This document shows, in pieces, positions 10,918-22,495 of a stretch of DNA of 64,000 nt. The stretch covers positions 1,189,501 to 1,253,500 of the forward strand of contig BSBK01001302.1 in the NCBI GenBank assembly GCA_027943335.1. The letters run 5' to 3'. Made by a program: the position numbers and the translations under genes. The notes below the pieces were generated by a model, which was given only the letters and a program-made list of their open reading frames with translations, did not search any database and was not told the DNA's origin. The stretch comes from Chamaecyparis obtusa (lineage: Eukaryota > Streptophyta > Pinopsida > Cupressales > Cupressaceae). Position 1 is the first letter of the stretch. Each line of letters opens with the position of its first letter.

Positions 10918-11653
10918 CCTGATTCAAACATTTCCCAATTTTTATCATCCTTTCATAATCATTTTCATCCACTTGAATATCAATAGTTTTCGTAATTAAC
11001 AAATCACTTCTTACCAGAGGATCCATTGGTAAAGGGAGAATATCGTGTTCTTCATGTTTGCCAAAATAAGCATCGATTTTCAAACAATAAGGCTTTCCTT
11101 GTTTGTGATGAAACTTAGGTAAATCCTCATAAGCCCCTAAAAATTCCATTAAGGCTTCATCTTTAGGAAAAATATCCAAAGAGGATTGTTGATTAAGGTC
11201 AATAAGTAATGGGTTAACTAACTTCAATTGTCCAATGCAAATATGATTAACATTAAGAGGAAAAGTTGATGGTTTTCTATAAGGATTGAATCCTAATCCA
11301 TATGTATGATCATAAACTTCATTATCCAAAGGTACTTGTATACCTTGTTCGTATTTACCACATCCTTTTCCATTAAATCCTAATTTCTTAAGCAAATGAT
11401 AACCAGGACCATATCGATCAGTCATGTCAGAGGGATTCCAAGGAGTGACATATGTCACAATGTCATAAAAATCAAGCTTTATAGTGTCAAGCGTTTCATT
11501 AATCGAAGCGGAAACAAAATTACTTTTTAAATCTTTAGAAAATAGAGAAGAAATAAACACTTTTTTCTCAAATTCATTATGTTGCTTCATGAATTCCAAA
11601 TCAGAGACCTTGTATTCTCCAATAAACGTAGGATTAAAATCCAATGTCCCCTA
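10904..11653 (-). pseudogene. G-patch-containing segment between protease and RT
   Basis: 246-codon open frame on the minus strand, bounded upstream by a TAG (about 11654). Around residues 90-135 it has GPGYHLLKKLGFNGKGCGK and YGLGFNPYRK, a glycine-patch domain (pattern of Gly residues after an aromatic/GxG start). G-patch domains bind RNA or helicases. Their presence beside the protease is known in some retroviruses and gypsy elements and could help with RNA handling in the particle. Otherwise the segment is unlike any domain I know. Confidence 0.6.
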
Positions 11654-11734
11654 ATCATCCTTAGTCAAAGAAGAAGAAGATGGGGCTTCTTGTTGAATCT
11701 CGGGTTGTTTTATCTCAAATTGTTGTATCTCTGA

Positions 11735-12143
11735 TTATTTTTCAATCTCTTTACTAGGTTGAAGAGGTTCAGAGATTTTGGCATATTTTGCATTTAAGCA
11801 AGGTTTTGGGGCATCATCTGCATGTAATGTATACATTAGATTGTTATACATGAACCTAACCTTGTGATGAAGTGTAGAAGGAACTACATGCATAGTATGT
11901 AACCACGGTCTTCCAAAAAGAAGGTTATAATTGAGAGGTCCAGGCATAACATGAATAGGAGTATTTAGAATAACTGGACCAACTTTAACAGGTAAGGTAA
12001 TAATGCCCAAAGTTCTTTTCACAATATTGCCAAATCCACGTATAGGCACATTATCAGGTTGAATAATAGATAGATCAGCCTTAATTGCCTTGAGCATATC
12101 CATGCTACAAACATTAAGCCTAGATCCATTATCAATTAAGGTT
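11735..12143 (-). pseudogene. Aspartic protease of the Tat-type element
   Basis: Minus-strand frame with LIDNGSRLNVCSMDML at the start (active-site D-N-G-S), IRGFGNIVKRTLGIITLPV in the flap region and NLLFGRPWLHTMHVVPS at the C-terminal LLGRPW-type motif. This is a complete retropepsin layout. It is separated from the upstream ORF by a TGA near 12144 and from the G-patch frame by a TAA near 11732. It would cleave the polyprotein. Confidence 0.75.
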
Positions 12144-12145
12144 CT

Positions 12146-12865
12146 TCAAATGATACTCTGATTAATAGAGACAACCACCATAAGAGCATCATATTGATTC
12201 TGCACCTCTAGGGAAGGTAAATCATTATCAGAAAACACAATAGGAGGTACAGAAGGCATAGTATGCATACAACCCCAAATAGAATGAATATTCTCTTGAT
12301 TAGGAGGTGAAGCAGGAAGAGTAGATAAAGCTTTTTGCAATGCCTCATGATATGTAAGGGAGGTTTGAAGTAATTCCCATAAAGATATCTTAGCAAGAGT
12401 AGCCTGTAATTGGTCAACTAAGTTGCACTCCTTAAAGGTAGATGGATACCTAGGTGCTTCAAGAAGCATAGGTTGAGGAGGTAAAGAAATTGGAACAGTA
12501 GGCTGAGGGTTAGTCCGTGTGTGATAAGCATGTGAAACAGAATCAATGTTATCAAAGAAATTCAAAGGATCTCTAGGATTACCCTTAATTGTTATACGAG
12601 GACATCCTTTTACCATCATCAAAGGTGTAGGATATAGCATTTTAGGTTTATCAATATTGCAAATAGTGGGACATGAAGGTAACCATGCACACACCCTATG
12701 GTAAAGGTCAATTGGATAGGTTGTGGAGGAGAGTGAAATAGGAATAGGATCCATAGAGATCGTATTCGAACCATTTTCATCCTCACTACCATGTACCTCA
12801 TTAGGGAATCTATCCTCTTATACAATAAAAGCCTCATCAAAGTACTCAAAACAAGAATCATACAT
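12146..12865 (-). pseudogene. N-terminal ORF of the Tat-type polyprotein, no Gag domain seen
   Basis: Reads from a probable ATG at 12865 (MYDSCFEYFDEAFIV), through one stop, then 202 codons open to a TGA at about 12144 just before the protease. It has Pro-rich stretches and a segment with LVDQLQATLAKISLWELL. I find no Retrotrans_gag capsid signature and no zinc knuckle. The element therefore appears to enter pol without a capsid-coding region. The leader between 12866 and the LTR (13027) is too short for gag. Confidence 0.55.
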
Positions 12866-13027
12866 GTTGAATACAAAGAAAGAACTTAAAAAAGCAATTT
12901 TGCAATTTTTTTGTATTTTTCAGATATAACATTAAGAAATAAATGCAAGAAATCTAATCTTAGAAGCATACAAGATTTAAATCTAACACCATAAAAGAAA
13001 GAGTTGTCATAAACAGGTTCACCAAAA

Positions 13028-14652
13028 TGAATAGGGTGAAAATGGAAGCTTAGCAATGTACCTAACATTCAACACCTATTCATTTGAATTGAAATTTGAA
13101 TTGGAATAGCATAAGTAAATCTGGAAATACTTGAAAATTAATTAGGTCAAGATACATACCTCACTGTGAAATTGATTTAGAAATACCTATTTTCTGAAGT
13201 CTGTGTGAGGTTTTGGAAGATTCTGCAACTAGATCTGTGATCAGAAAGCCGAGACGGAGAAAACCTAGAAAAGTTTTGTATTTTCGGTAGCAAGTCGAGT
13301 TTGACCCTCATAAAAGGTCAAATACCACATTTTTATTCTGGAGCCCAATTCTGATTTTGTTCACAGATCCTGGAAGTTTGGCGAAAAGGGTACTCAAATC
13401 TGTCCTCTAATTCCCAAAACAGCGACTGTAGATATCTGAAAAATGCAATTTTTAGGGTGGCTATATAGGGTTTTGCCTTAGTCAAACCCCCATTTTGGTG
13501 GTCTCCATCTCCACGAATAGCTGATTGAAATAGACTGTGTGTGTGTGTATTGAAAGTGTAATGCCAAGATCTAATCCTCTAGATCAAAACCCTAGCATGA
13601 ATATGTATGAAACAACAATGCATAGATTTGAATGAGATCGAAAAGCATACCAAGCCCCCAAGGCTAAAGTACTTCTACCAAACTCACAATCCGTAATTGT
13701 TACTCCATGTTTGAATGCTTGAAAGTTGATAATGGTGGCTTAAGGAAGGAATGATCTCTCTTGCTCCAAATATGAGTTCATAAAGATGCTTAATGTCAAC
13801 AATGGCTTGATCTTCTATACCATCCTCTTGCTATCTTTCACCTTCACTATTCCTTGCTTGCTTGAAATCTTCTTGTTCATGAAATTGACTCCTTGAGAGA
13901 ACTTTATCATGAGAATTCTTTATTGTACTTGGTTCTCACAAAACTTGATGAAGAGATGCGAATAATGGATGAGAAAATGAGAGAGGAAGGCCTCCTTTTA
14001 TAGTGAACTAGGGCACAATCCTCTAGAGGGGCCACCTTGGAGAATTAAATCCCAATTAGGTCCTAACCTTTAAAAAATATACCTAGATTAAATGCAATTA
14101 GAGGATTTACCATCTCGAAACCTGAAATGGCTAACCCAGAGGCGGGAAAACAAATATCCTGAAAGTCCGATACCCAGAAATCAATGATTTTGAATATTTG
14201 AAGGAAGGGGGCAAAATCGAGGTTGGGCCTGACCTAGTTAGGTTTGAGTCCAAACCTGACCTAGTCAGGTTCAAGCTCAATCCTAACCTATTCAGGATCA
14301 ACCTCAAATTTGACATTGGGCCCAGATTCAATCAGAACCAGGACAGGAGGTCTCGGGGATGCCCAAAGACCTAGAAATGATATCAAAATAGGACAGAATG
14401 CCAAGAATAAGCATAAAATCCTATGATGACTATGATGAAGGCCAGGAGGACTTATTTCTAAGTCCTACCTAGAAAATAAAGCCATGAGAGAGGGAAATTT
14501 AGGAGAATCCTTGAGATCCTATCCCTAATTTCACCTAGAATGAAGAAAATAAATGCAAAATGCATCCTAAATGCAAGTCTATCATGATAAATGTACTAAA
14601 AGAGGGTGCTAAACCGATCAAGATGGAAGTGCTTCCATTTTAAGATGATACA
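13028..14652 (-). repeat. 5' LTR of the Tat-type element
   Basis: 1,625 bp, beginning TGTATCATCTTAAAATGG on the minus strand at 14652 and ending CCCTATTCA at 13028. The TATA box is at 14002-13995. The sequence just inside the LTR reads TTTTGGTGAACCTG on the minus strand. A primer-binding site could begin at the TGG, but I cannot match it to a tRNA with confidence. Confidence 0.88.
13995..14002 (-). promoter_or_regulatory. LTR TATA box (5' LTR copy)
   Basis: TATAAAAG on the minus strand in the 5' LTR. This would drive the genomic RNA of the Tat-type element. The repeated GACCTAGTCAGGTT-like motifs at about 14220-14300 lie upstream of it. Confidence 0.6.
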
Positions 14653-14657
14653 ACCTC
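14653..14657. repeat. Target-site duplication ACCTC (right)
   Basis: Partner of 2968-2972. Plus-strand gag coding resumes right after it. Confidence 0.9.
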
Positions 14658-15411
14658 TTTTCAACAACTTTGTGCAGTGCTTCATCATTTTCAATTGCAA
14701 GTGAGTCAATTTGAGAGCAACACTCCAATGGCTCCTGTTCCACTTGATAGGAGTGATGCTGCTCCTAATCCAAATAAATTTCAAAAATTCAACAATTATG
14801 TCAAGATAAATAAACAAATGAATGCAGTTGCTACTCAAGTTGTTGTTGCATCTCATAATGCCACTTCTGCATCCACTACTTTTCGATTAAATCATACGCT
14901 TACTCCTCTTTCTGAATCTTTACATGCTCTTATGAATAGGTTGTTGACTGCTAATATGATTACTTTACCTCCTATTTGACCTATTTTACCGGCTACAATT
15001 GCATCTAAATATTCTGATCCAAATGCTTTTTGTCAATATCATTGTCAGAATGGTCATGATACTGAGAAGTGTTAATCTTTAAAACATAAGGTTCAAGATT
15101 TAATTGATTCTAATGTCTTATCTATTGATAATTTGGATGGTAGTGGGAACAAATCTATCTCTCCTCCTAATCATAACCTTCAAATCTATACAAACCCTTT
15201 ACCTACGCATGATACTAATACAATTGCTCAACCATCTATTGTGGAAATTGTGTATGATTCAAATATAGATGATCTCAATCATGTTGTTAATCAAGTGGAG
15301 CATGTTGGTCAATCTGTATCTCCACCTCAACCTCAGATTCAACCTAAAGTTCAATCTCAACCTCGACCAAAACCTAAACCTAAAATGAAAACTCAACCTA
15401 AACCTCGATAA
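14658..15411 (+). pseudogene. gag: Gag polyprotein, copy B, 3' part
   Basis: Continuation of copy B gag after the inserted element. It matches 860-1600 of copy A, including the segment with NPNKFQKFNNYVKINKQ. In-frame stops lie at about 14977, at about 15073 just after the zinc-knuckle-like FCQYHCQNGHDTEKC, and at about 15408. Here the zinc motif keeps its first cysteine, unlike copy A. A basic Gln/Pro/Lys-rich tract (about 15330-15410) precedes the protease-like region. Confidence 0.75.
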
Positions 15412-15441
15412 CAACTTAAGAATAAAATACCTTGGGAACTT

Positions 15442-16200
15442 TTGATTACCTTTGATGACTCTGAGACTATTAAAGCTCTTGATGGCCCCCTTTACATTGC
15501 TGCTAGGATTGCTCAGAAACCTACTCGTGGTTGTCTTGTTGATCCTACATCCTTAGTTAATGTTATCACTAAAGAAAATCTTTTTATGAAAAGCTTACAA
15601 CGTGACTTTTATGATACATCAGATGTGTGGATTCAAACTTGTAATGGTTTTCTTTATCCATCATTTGGTTCTATTACTTTTCCAGTTGAACTTTCTGGAA
15701 AAATTGTGAACACTACCTTTGTTGTGGTTCCTACTTCTGATCAATTTCAAGTTAAGCTAGGTTTGCCTTGGTTGACTACCGTGCATGTTTTTGCTTCACC
15801 TATCCATAACTTTCTTAAGTTCATTCACAATGAAAAAGTGAAGAGGATTAATCATAGCTTATATCAACCTTCTAGGCCTAGAGATTGTGTTACTCTTGAT
15901 TTCTTTTGGCCTTCATTACCTAATTTGTGTCCTCCTCGACCTGATAATATTTTTCGATCATATCAAGCTTATAAACATCGTAAGAGTCTCGAATTAAGCT
16001 CACCTCCTATGGATCTTAATCGTGGTCTTTTACCTACACCTTCTATACCTCCTTTAACTATGGCTTCTAGTTATGTTAATCAAGTTCCTTCTACTGAACC
16101 TATCAAAGATCCTATGATTGTTCCTCCTATTGTTAATAATCCTATTGATCTTCCTAAGGAACCTGTGAAGGATCTTATGATTGTTCCTCCTAGTTCTTAG
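15442..16200 (+). pseudogene. Retroviral protease-like region, copy B
   Basis: Open frame of 252 codons homologous to 1620-2190. It contains LVDPTSLVNVITKENL in place of the D-T/S-G active site and QVKLGLPWLTTVHV at the position of the flap/LLGRPW-type motif. Beyond the protease core comes a Pro-rich tail with a repeated KDPMIVPP / KDLMIVPP segment. The missing catalytic glycine suggests a non-enzymatic domain kept within a Gag fusion. The frame ends at a TAG; weak coding continues with stops to 16632. Confidence 0.6.
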
Positions 16201-16293
16201 CCTATTTCAAATAAATCAAAATGTAATTGATCTGCTAATGAATGTCGTAAAAAGCATCGTGCTCATGCTAAAGTTCAATGATCTTTACCTTCC

Positions 16294-16632
16294 TTGAATA
16301 AACCTATGCATAATATGTTAGAAGAGGTTGTTACTAATAATGATGTTCACATGCATGACTATGATGATTATATTCATATCTTAGATCCTATTTTGATTAA
16401 TTTGGATGAAGAAGATACTCTTGATGATATTAATGATGTTAATAATGAATATGAGACTATTGACATTGACATTGATTTACCTAATATGCTTTCATCACAA
16501 TTAACTCTTACACCTAGTGTCAAACATTGTGATTCTCAAGAGGATCCTTGTTTGGAACTGGCTATCATTCCTGTCATGTTTGATATAGTCCCTCTTGTGA
16601 GTTACCCACCTTCCCTAAATGATATACAATGA
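16294..16632 (+). pseudogene. Acidic C-terminal tail of the gag polyprotein
   Basis: Open frame of 112 codons rich in Asp, Glu and Asn, in the same orientation as the gag-protease region and separated from it by a few stop codons (16200-16280). It has no domain I recognise. It most likely represents the end of the element's single long polyprotein, since no reverse transcriptase signature follows. Confidence 0.4.
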
Positions 16633-16639
16633 GATGGGG

Positions 16640-17051
16640 AGAGTAGGCGGCACGCTTGATCGGCTTGTCCTTCTTGGTAGCTTTGTTGTGTGTTTGCATG
16701 TTGTATTGTGCTTCTCCAGTAATGTGTTTGCTAAATGTTGTTAGATTCTTTTATACGATCCTTGTTACTCAATTGGTGCAAGGTGATGAAGGAATCAAAA
16801 CTATTGTTCCATTCCTCTATATGTATCTCTATTCTTATGCGTTGTTCAATGTTATGTTGTAAATGTGCTATTGTTCATAAATGTTTCCTTGTGTAATCTG
16901 CTTGGATTCGAGATATGGTAGCACTAATTCTTTTTGGTCTCCATGTCATGGTCCAAAAAGATTCTTCTTTGTATATCTTATGTGATCTTTCCTCCTTTGT
17001 GATCGTAGTTCTACTTTCTTTGGGGAATAATGTCAATTCATTTGCAATAAT

Positions 17052-17143
<92 letters not shown>

Positions 17144-17885
17144 CTTATGATCATACCGACCCCATGGTAGGTAGATCCCTTTTGTGTTCTCTGTATATTT
17201 CTGTGATATTTCCCTTGATTTGTCTTTGTCTGGGGGCATCTCGATGTGGAAACGTAATCAGTGGAGTTGTTTATGTTTCCGTTAAAGCCATTGCTCCTGT
17301 TAAAGTGTCAACAATGAATTTAACATGGGTGCATATGCTCTGCTCACCTGTTGCATACATGCACTTTTCAATATGCATATTATTTTTCAAGATACTTTTC
17401 TCCCTTTTTGGATTAGTAACTAATCCTTAAAGCATGGATTTATATTTTAGGATCTCTTGATCCCTCCAATTTCAAATACACATATATTTTGATCCCTTAA
17501 GGTCGAAGGTGTCCTTAAGACTGGATCTCTTTTGTTTTTGGTTTTATTCTTATGGAATAGAATATTCCTAAGGATGAATCCTTGATGGGTTGACTAGTGA
17601 GTAGCCACATTCACTAGGTGGTTCAATTCCATCTTTCCAGTTGCGCCATTCTCTTGTGTGGTTCACAATGGGAAATAAGTTCTCATTGGGTGAGGTAATC
17701 ACACCTTCTTTCTCTCTCTAGAGATGTCTCTCTTATTGTGATCTAGGATTTGATGAAGACTTGAGTCCCTAGGGGCTTAAGGTTTCTCTTTGTCCCTTGG
17801 ATTATGATAAGATTATCTTTTCATCCTGATTTCCTTTACCAAGAGTTTGCATCGAGTCCATACTCTTGCTAAAGTGGGGGCTTAA
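16640..17885 (+). other. Non-coding internal region and polypurine tract of the gag-only element
   Basis: About 1.2 kb with no supported gene between the polyprotein and the 3' LTR. It holds an AT microsatellite (17055-17140). It ends with a polypurine tract, AAAGTGGGGGCTTAA (about 17871-17885), directly abutting the TG of the 3' LTR. The tract is nearly identical to that of the Tat element (complement of 4602-4616). Confidence 0.6.
17055..17140. repeat. (AT)n microsatellite
   Basis: Uninterrupted AT dinucleotide run of about 43 units, inside the non-coding part of the gag-only element. Short open frames read through it are artefacts. Confidence 0.95.
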
Positions 17886-19589
17886 TGTATCATCTTAAAA
17901 TGGAAGCACTTCCATGATAAGAGCATTTAGCCCTTCGAATGAGTGGTCTGGGGTCATGTTGAGCGCCTTGATTAGGTCTTTGCATGTATTTGGCTTTCTC
18001 CCCACTTTCCACTTCTTTTTTGCACTTGATTCCTTCATTATAGGTGAATTTAGAGTTAGGATCCCGAGGATTCTCCTTAATTTCCCTCTTCCATCGATCT
18101 ATTTTCAAGGTAGGACTTAGAAATAGGTCCTCCTGGCCTTCATCATGGTTATGATGGGATTTTATGTCTATCTTTGGCATTCTGTCCCTTCCTGATATCA
18201 TTTCTAGGTCTCCGGGCATCCTCGGGACCTCCTAACCTGATTCTGACTAAATCTGGGCCCAGGGTCAAATTCAAGGTAGATCTTGACTAGGTCAGGATCA
18301 AGCTCAAACCTGACTTGGTTAGGATCGATCTTGAACCTGACCAAGTCAGTCCCAACCTCAATTTTCCCCCTTCTTTTAAATCTCCAAATTCCTTGATTTT
18401 CAGGCATCAGATTTTTGGGATATTTGTTTTCCTACCTCCGAGTCGGCCATTTCGGGTTTCGAAATGGTAAATCCTCTAATTTCATTTAATCTAGGTATAT
18501 TTTCTAAAGGTTAGGACCTAATTGGGATTTAATTCTCCAAGGTGGCCGCTCTAGAAGATTATGCCCTAGTTCACTATAAAAGGAGGCCTTCCTCTCTCAT
18601 TTTCACATCCAACATCCATTATTCATATCTCATCTCAAGAAATTTCATGAGAAAGCTCTCAAGTGCAAGCAAGTGAATTCAAGCAAGTCTTCAAGCATTC
18701 CAGTGTTCAAGCATCCATCCATCAAGGAGATCCATTGTTAGCTATTGAAGGATTCAATCTCTTTGGAGCCCCTTTGATGATCCATCCTTCTACATTCATT
18801 CAAGCCTTCTCATATGCAAAGATCAAGTCAAGATTGGTGTTGAAGATCAAATGTCATTGATTGGAGACATCTTACATTCATTCTACATCCATTGAAGCAT
18901 TCCTACTTGTGGATTTGAGGATTTGAATCCTCTACAAGGACTTCAACATAAGCGAGGTGATTTGTTTCAATTGCTTTGTGTATGCACACTACATTTCAAT
19001 TCAATTTCAAGGTTAATTCCTAAACTGGGGTTTGATCAAGGCAAACCCCCCATACAAACAAAAACCCCCATTTTCTTGTAGGTACAGGTGCGGGATTTCA
19101 GATCTAAGAGCGAATTTGGATACCCTTTTCGGTGAACTTCCAAGATTTGCAAACAAAATCATAATCAACCTTCAAACAAAGAATCTAGCCTTTGACCTTT
19201 TATCAGGGTCAAAGTCAACCTGAGCTCATCTTGGAGAAAGATTTATGGGTGTTCTTTGTCTCAGCATTTCCAGTCTAGAAGAGGTTGCAAAATTGCCTGA
19301 AAGTACACAGACATCAGAAATTGACATTTTGCAAATCTGCCCTAGTTTGAGGTTAGTATTTGTATTTCAATTATTTTAGATTTCAAGCATAACTCTTTTA
19401 TAGGGAAACATTGGATTTTCTCTCTCTTTCATATTCTTGATAGATTGATTCAATTGTGCATTAACCTATTGGTTGATCAAATTGGATCTCTCCTTTGGGA
19501 ATTTGGATTTGGGAATAGATCTCATATTTCCCCACACATCTATCTACTCTTATATCTGAATATTGGTGATTCCATTTTAACCATATTCA
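17886..19589 (+). repeat. 3' LTR of the gag-only element
   Basis: Starts TGTATCATCTTAAAATGG right after a polypurine tract and ends CCATATTCA. Both ends match, in opposite orientation, the LTRs of the minus-strand Tat element (starts at 14652 and 4601, ends at 13028 and 2973). The promoter region around 18480-18600 is strongly similar to the Tat LTRs. The middle and 3' parts are more diverged. Length is about 1.70 kb. Confidence 0.8.
18575..18582 (+). promoter_or_regulatory. TATA box of the gag-only element LTR
   Basis: TATAAAAG within a block (about 18480-18600) conserved in all three LTRs of this family. Upstream (18270-18350) are imperfect repeats of an ACCTGACTTGGTTAGG-like motif, typical of an LTR U3 enhancer. 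Confidence 0.6.
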
Positions 19590-19595
19590 ACAACT

Positions 19596-20165
19596 GTGTT
19601 CAAAGATTTGATAAAGGTTACCATTGATAGTAATTTAATTTTTTATGCATATAGTCATAAAAAATAGGAGTCATAGAATGTTGATATGTTGCTCCAGGAT
19701 TCTTTAATCTAAAATCCTTAATGACTAAACAAAATGTTCATCATGATGTTATGAAAGTTTTTTTATATTGATCTTTAGGATTAATACATATTTTTTGTAT
19801 CTAGAGAAGCCATTCATAAAAGACAATAAGGCATGGGTGGTAATGGAATCAATAATCATGTTAATGTTTGAAGGGGGAAAGTCATCTTTTAAGGATTATT
19901 TGTTAAGTTCTCTAAATTCAATACATATTTGAATACAAACATCTAGTTTAACAATACCAATGATTTTTGAGAGCCAAGGTGAGTAGTTGATAGGATGATT
20001 AAATCCATCTTTTAGGAGCTTCTCAATCTTATCCTTAACCAATAATCCAATCTTGATGTTCATTTTCAAATATTTTTTAATATGATCGAAATAACCTATA
20101 ATAAATGTGGGGTATTGCATATGGATCAGACAACTAGTGAAATATAGGCTTGGCTTTTTAAGCAT
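19596..20165 (-). pseudogene. Old Tat-type reverse transcriptase fragment
   Basis: The minus-strand frame 20165-19896 shows VKDKIEKLLKDGFNHPINYS and PWLSKIIGIVKLD. Downstream (about 19800-19890) an LKDDFPPSNINMIIDS-like segment follows, matching the RT of the element at 10250-10917 but more degraded. It begins right after the 3' LTR of the gag-only element, so that element probably landed in this older one. Confidence 0.65.
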
Positions 20166-22495
20166 AATAAATTGTGAATTTTTATCCTAATCTTAGTTAT
20201 CGCTAAGATCATATTATGTGGTACAATTGGAATAATCTTAAATAAAGGTTTGTTAGACTACTCAAGCATTTTGATTATTTTATGATGTTAACAAAATCTC
20301 TTTTCTTATTTTCCAACTATTATTAATGTTATTGGAGCTTTTATTGGATGTTTCCTTTCAAATATGGCTTTGTATTGAGTGATAATTTACCAAACCCAAG
20401 GCCATGTAGTCTTAATTATTTTTAAATGCGTCATTTCTCAACCACTAGGCTACTTCTCACATTCAATTTTTTTGGAATCTAAAACCATTCCACATGCATG
20501 AAACTAGATTGCTAACCTTGTAAAATAATGCAATCATCTATACTTCCCAATTTCTACACATCTCTAGGTATTAATTGGCCTTTCTACCAATGGTCATGTA
20601 TGAGGCTACTAAATCAAAGATATATTGGTCTACCACTACTTTGGAAGAATAACCATTTGGTTTGGCTGGTCATCTTCAAGTAGCTCAAATTTTCCATGAG
20701 AAACATGTTATAGATGTTCACATTACATGCATGGAGTTCAAATTGAAGATCAACTCCACTAGATTCAAATTGGGTACCAGGTATCAAAAATAATTCTTCT
20801 GGGATTTCCATACTAACCACACATCTCAAAATATTAATTAAGTCAAGGAAGGTAAGTAGATTCTTGATGAGTAAGTTTACAAGCCTTTGTTCAACATAGT
20901 GAGGAAGTTTTCATTGCTCAAGAGTACATTGCAACTGTGATTTATATCTTGTAGTAATGCAAAGATTTGTTTTTCTACTAATTTTCCAACTCAGAATGTA
21001 TTCTTTGTAATCAACTTCTGACCAAATAATATTTTAGAAGAAGTTATTTTTTCAATGTCTGATAGATAAACTCACAGTTTGGATGGATTTCTCTCTAAAT
21101 TTTACAAATCCTTTTGAAACATAGTGGGTGATGATTGTATGTTCTATCTCAAGGCCTTTCATTCTAATCTCTAAGAAATTTGATTAATAACTTGGGAATA
21201 TCAAAGTAATACATAGAGCTGGAGACTTTTAATACAACTAGAAACCTATTACTTTGTTGAATGTGTCATATAAGATTATTTGAAAAGATCTCACTCTTAA
21301 GTTAAGGCCTCTTTTTCCATGGCATGTCCCTACACAAACTAGTTTTGTCATTTGTATGTATTTATCTAAGATAATATATTATGATTCAAGGAAAATAGAG
21401 TGAGCTTGGAACTCTCAACAATTTATCTATCATGTCAAAATTAATTTTCTTATCTTGTGATTTCATTGAGCAACATTTTTTTATTGGCATGCTTCAAGCG
21501 CTTGGATTTTGTCCTCATTTTATTCAATCTATCTAGATTTTTTATTTGATACCTTGACCTATATTTCTATTAATGTTCAACCATCCAATTTATTTGAATT
21601 TTGTTTTATCTTTTTGTCAAAATTGATATATTTATCTAGTTCTATATTTGATTACAATAAAATGATTCAACTATTATTGACTCATATGACTTCTCAAACC
21701 CTAATTGCTAGGATTTACCTTCCTGATTCTTCTTACAAATTATCCAATGATCATTGATAATGACTCATTCCTTTCCCTCATTAAAGATGAAGACAATGTT
21801 AAGAAAACTATTCAATGCCTAAATATTTTTTTCTAGACCTCTAACTCATGTATAAAATAGAAAAAGACTTAACGTTACAAGAGAAATTTTCTTCTTAAGT
21901 GAGACTACTTATATAAATTTGGATGAAAATTGAATTCTTTAATTTTTGTGCATTTCTTCTTTTTTTTTAATTCTAGACTATTGTCCTCTACCAAGCCATC
22001 AATATCGAGATTGAGAAAAAAGTTTAATTGCTCGATCACTGAAACTATTTCTTTGGGTAGTAAATTTCAAATTGATTTTAAACTATTGGCTACCTTACAT
22101 GTTTACTACTCTTGTTAGATGCCTTCAAAAGACTCTTAAAATTTGAAAACTTTTTTGAAGACTTGTTTCAGGTCTCTAGGGATGGGTACCAAGAATTTTA
22201 TTGTGTTGATTATAAATATAGTTGTCTTCCCATAATGTTGGTGGCTTTGGTTTTCTTTCAATTTTTTAGCTATATATTCCCCTATATGATAAATGGATTT
22301 TGAAGGCTTTTGAAGGAAATGAAGCCCAAAAAAATCTCATTCAATGTTACATTACTTCAACTGTGCCTTTTGGATGATCAACATGGAAGGGTTTAGATCT
22401 TGACACTTTCCTCACCATGAGGGAATCGACCCAAATGCAAAACACTTTTATCATTAAACATAATTTAGAAAACCTAGGAGGCTATTGAACCTTGG
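20166..22495. other. Degenerate retroelement-like sequence
   Basis: AT-rich stretch full of stops. Its position upstream of the old RT fragment on the minus strand suggests the decayed protease and gag part of the same element, but no domain is convincing. Short open frames on both strands are not supported as genes. Confidence 0.35.

Larger units (their letters stand above)
2973..14652 (-). mobile_element. Complete Tat-type Ty3/gypsy retrotransposon nested in gag
   Basis: 11,680-bp minus-strand element with LTRs at 2973-4601 and 13028-14652. It is flanked by the perfect 5-bp duplication ACCTC (2968-2972 and 14653-14657). Reading along the minus strand: leader, unknown ORF, protease, G-patch, reverse transcriptase, RNase H, a second archaeal-type RNase H, integrase, then an antisense (plus-strand) mobile-domain gene, polypurine tract and 3' LTR. 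Dual RNase H plus extra ORFs downstream of pol place it in the Tat lineage. Many stops and frameshifts make it defective. I see no Retrotrans_gag domain in it. Confidence 0.88.
1..19589 (+). mobile_element. Gag-only LTR retrotransposon (interrupted, 5' end outside window)
   Basis: Plus-strand Ty3/gypsy-type element made of gag and protease-like coding (3-2972 and 14658-16632), a long non-coding tail, a polypurine tract (about 17870-17885) and a 3' LTR (17886-19589). No reverse transcriptase, RNase H or integrase is visible between protease and polypurine tract, so it resembles non-autonomous TR-GAG-like elements. A minus-strand element occupies 2973-14652 and splits its gag. The gag-protease block appears twice: copy A (3-2208) and copy B (2209-2972 plus 14658 onward) are joined head to tail without an LTR between them. 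The 5' LTR and target duplication cannot be seen because the window starts inside gag. Confidence 0.75.

Noticed and set aside
13000..13027. Primer-binding site of the Tat-type element
   Set aside because: TTTTGGTGAACCTG lies at the right place, but I could not match it to a plant tRNA 3' end with confidence, so it is not annotated as a site.
17033..17239. Open frames reading Ile-Tyr repeats on both strands
   Set aside because: They are translations of the AT microsatellite, not genes.
16915..17430. Possible small membrane proteins (hydrophobic open frames)
   Set aside because: T-rich non-coding tail of the gag-only element; no conserved motif, no splice or start context.
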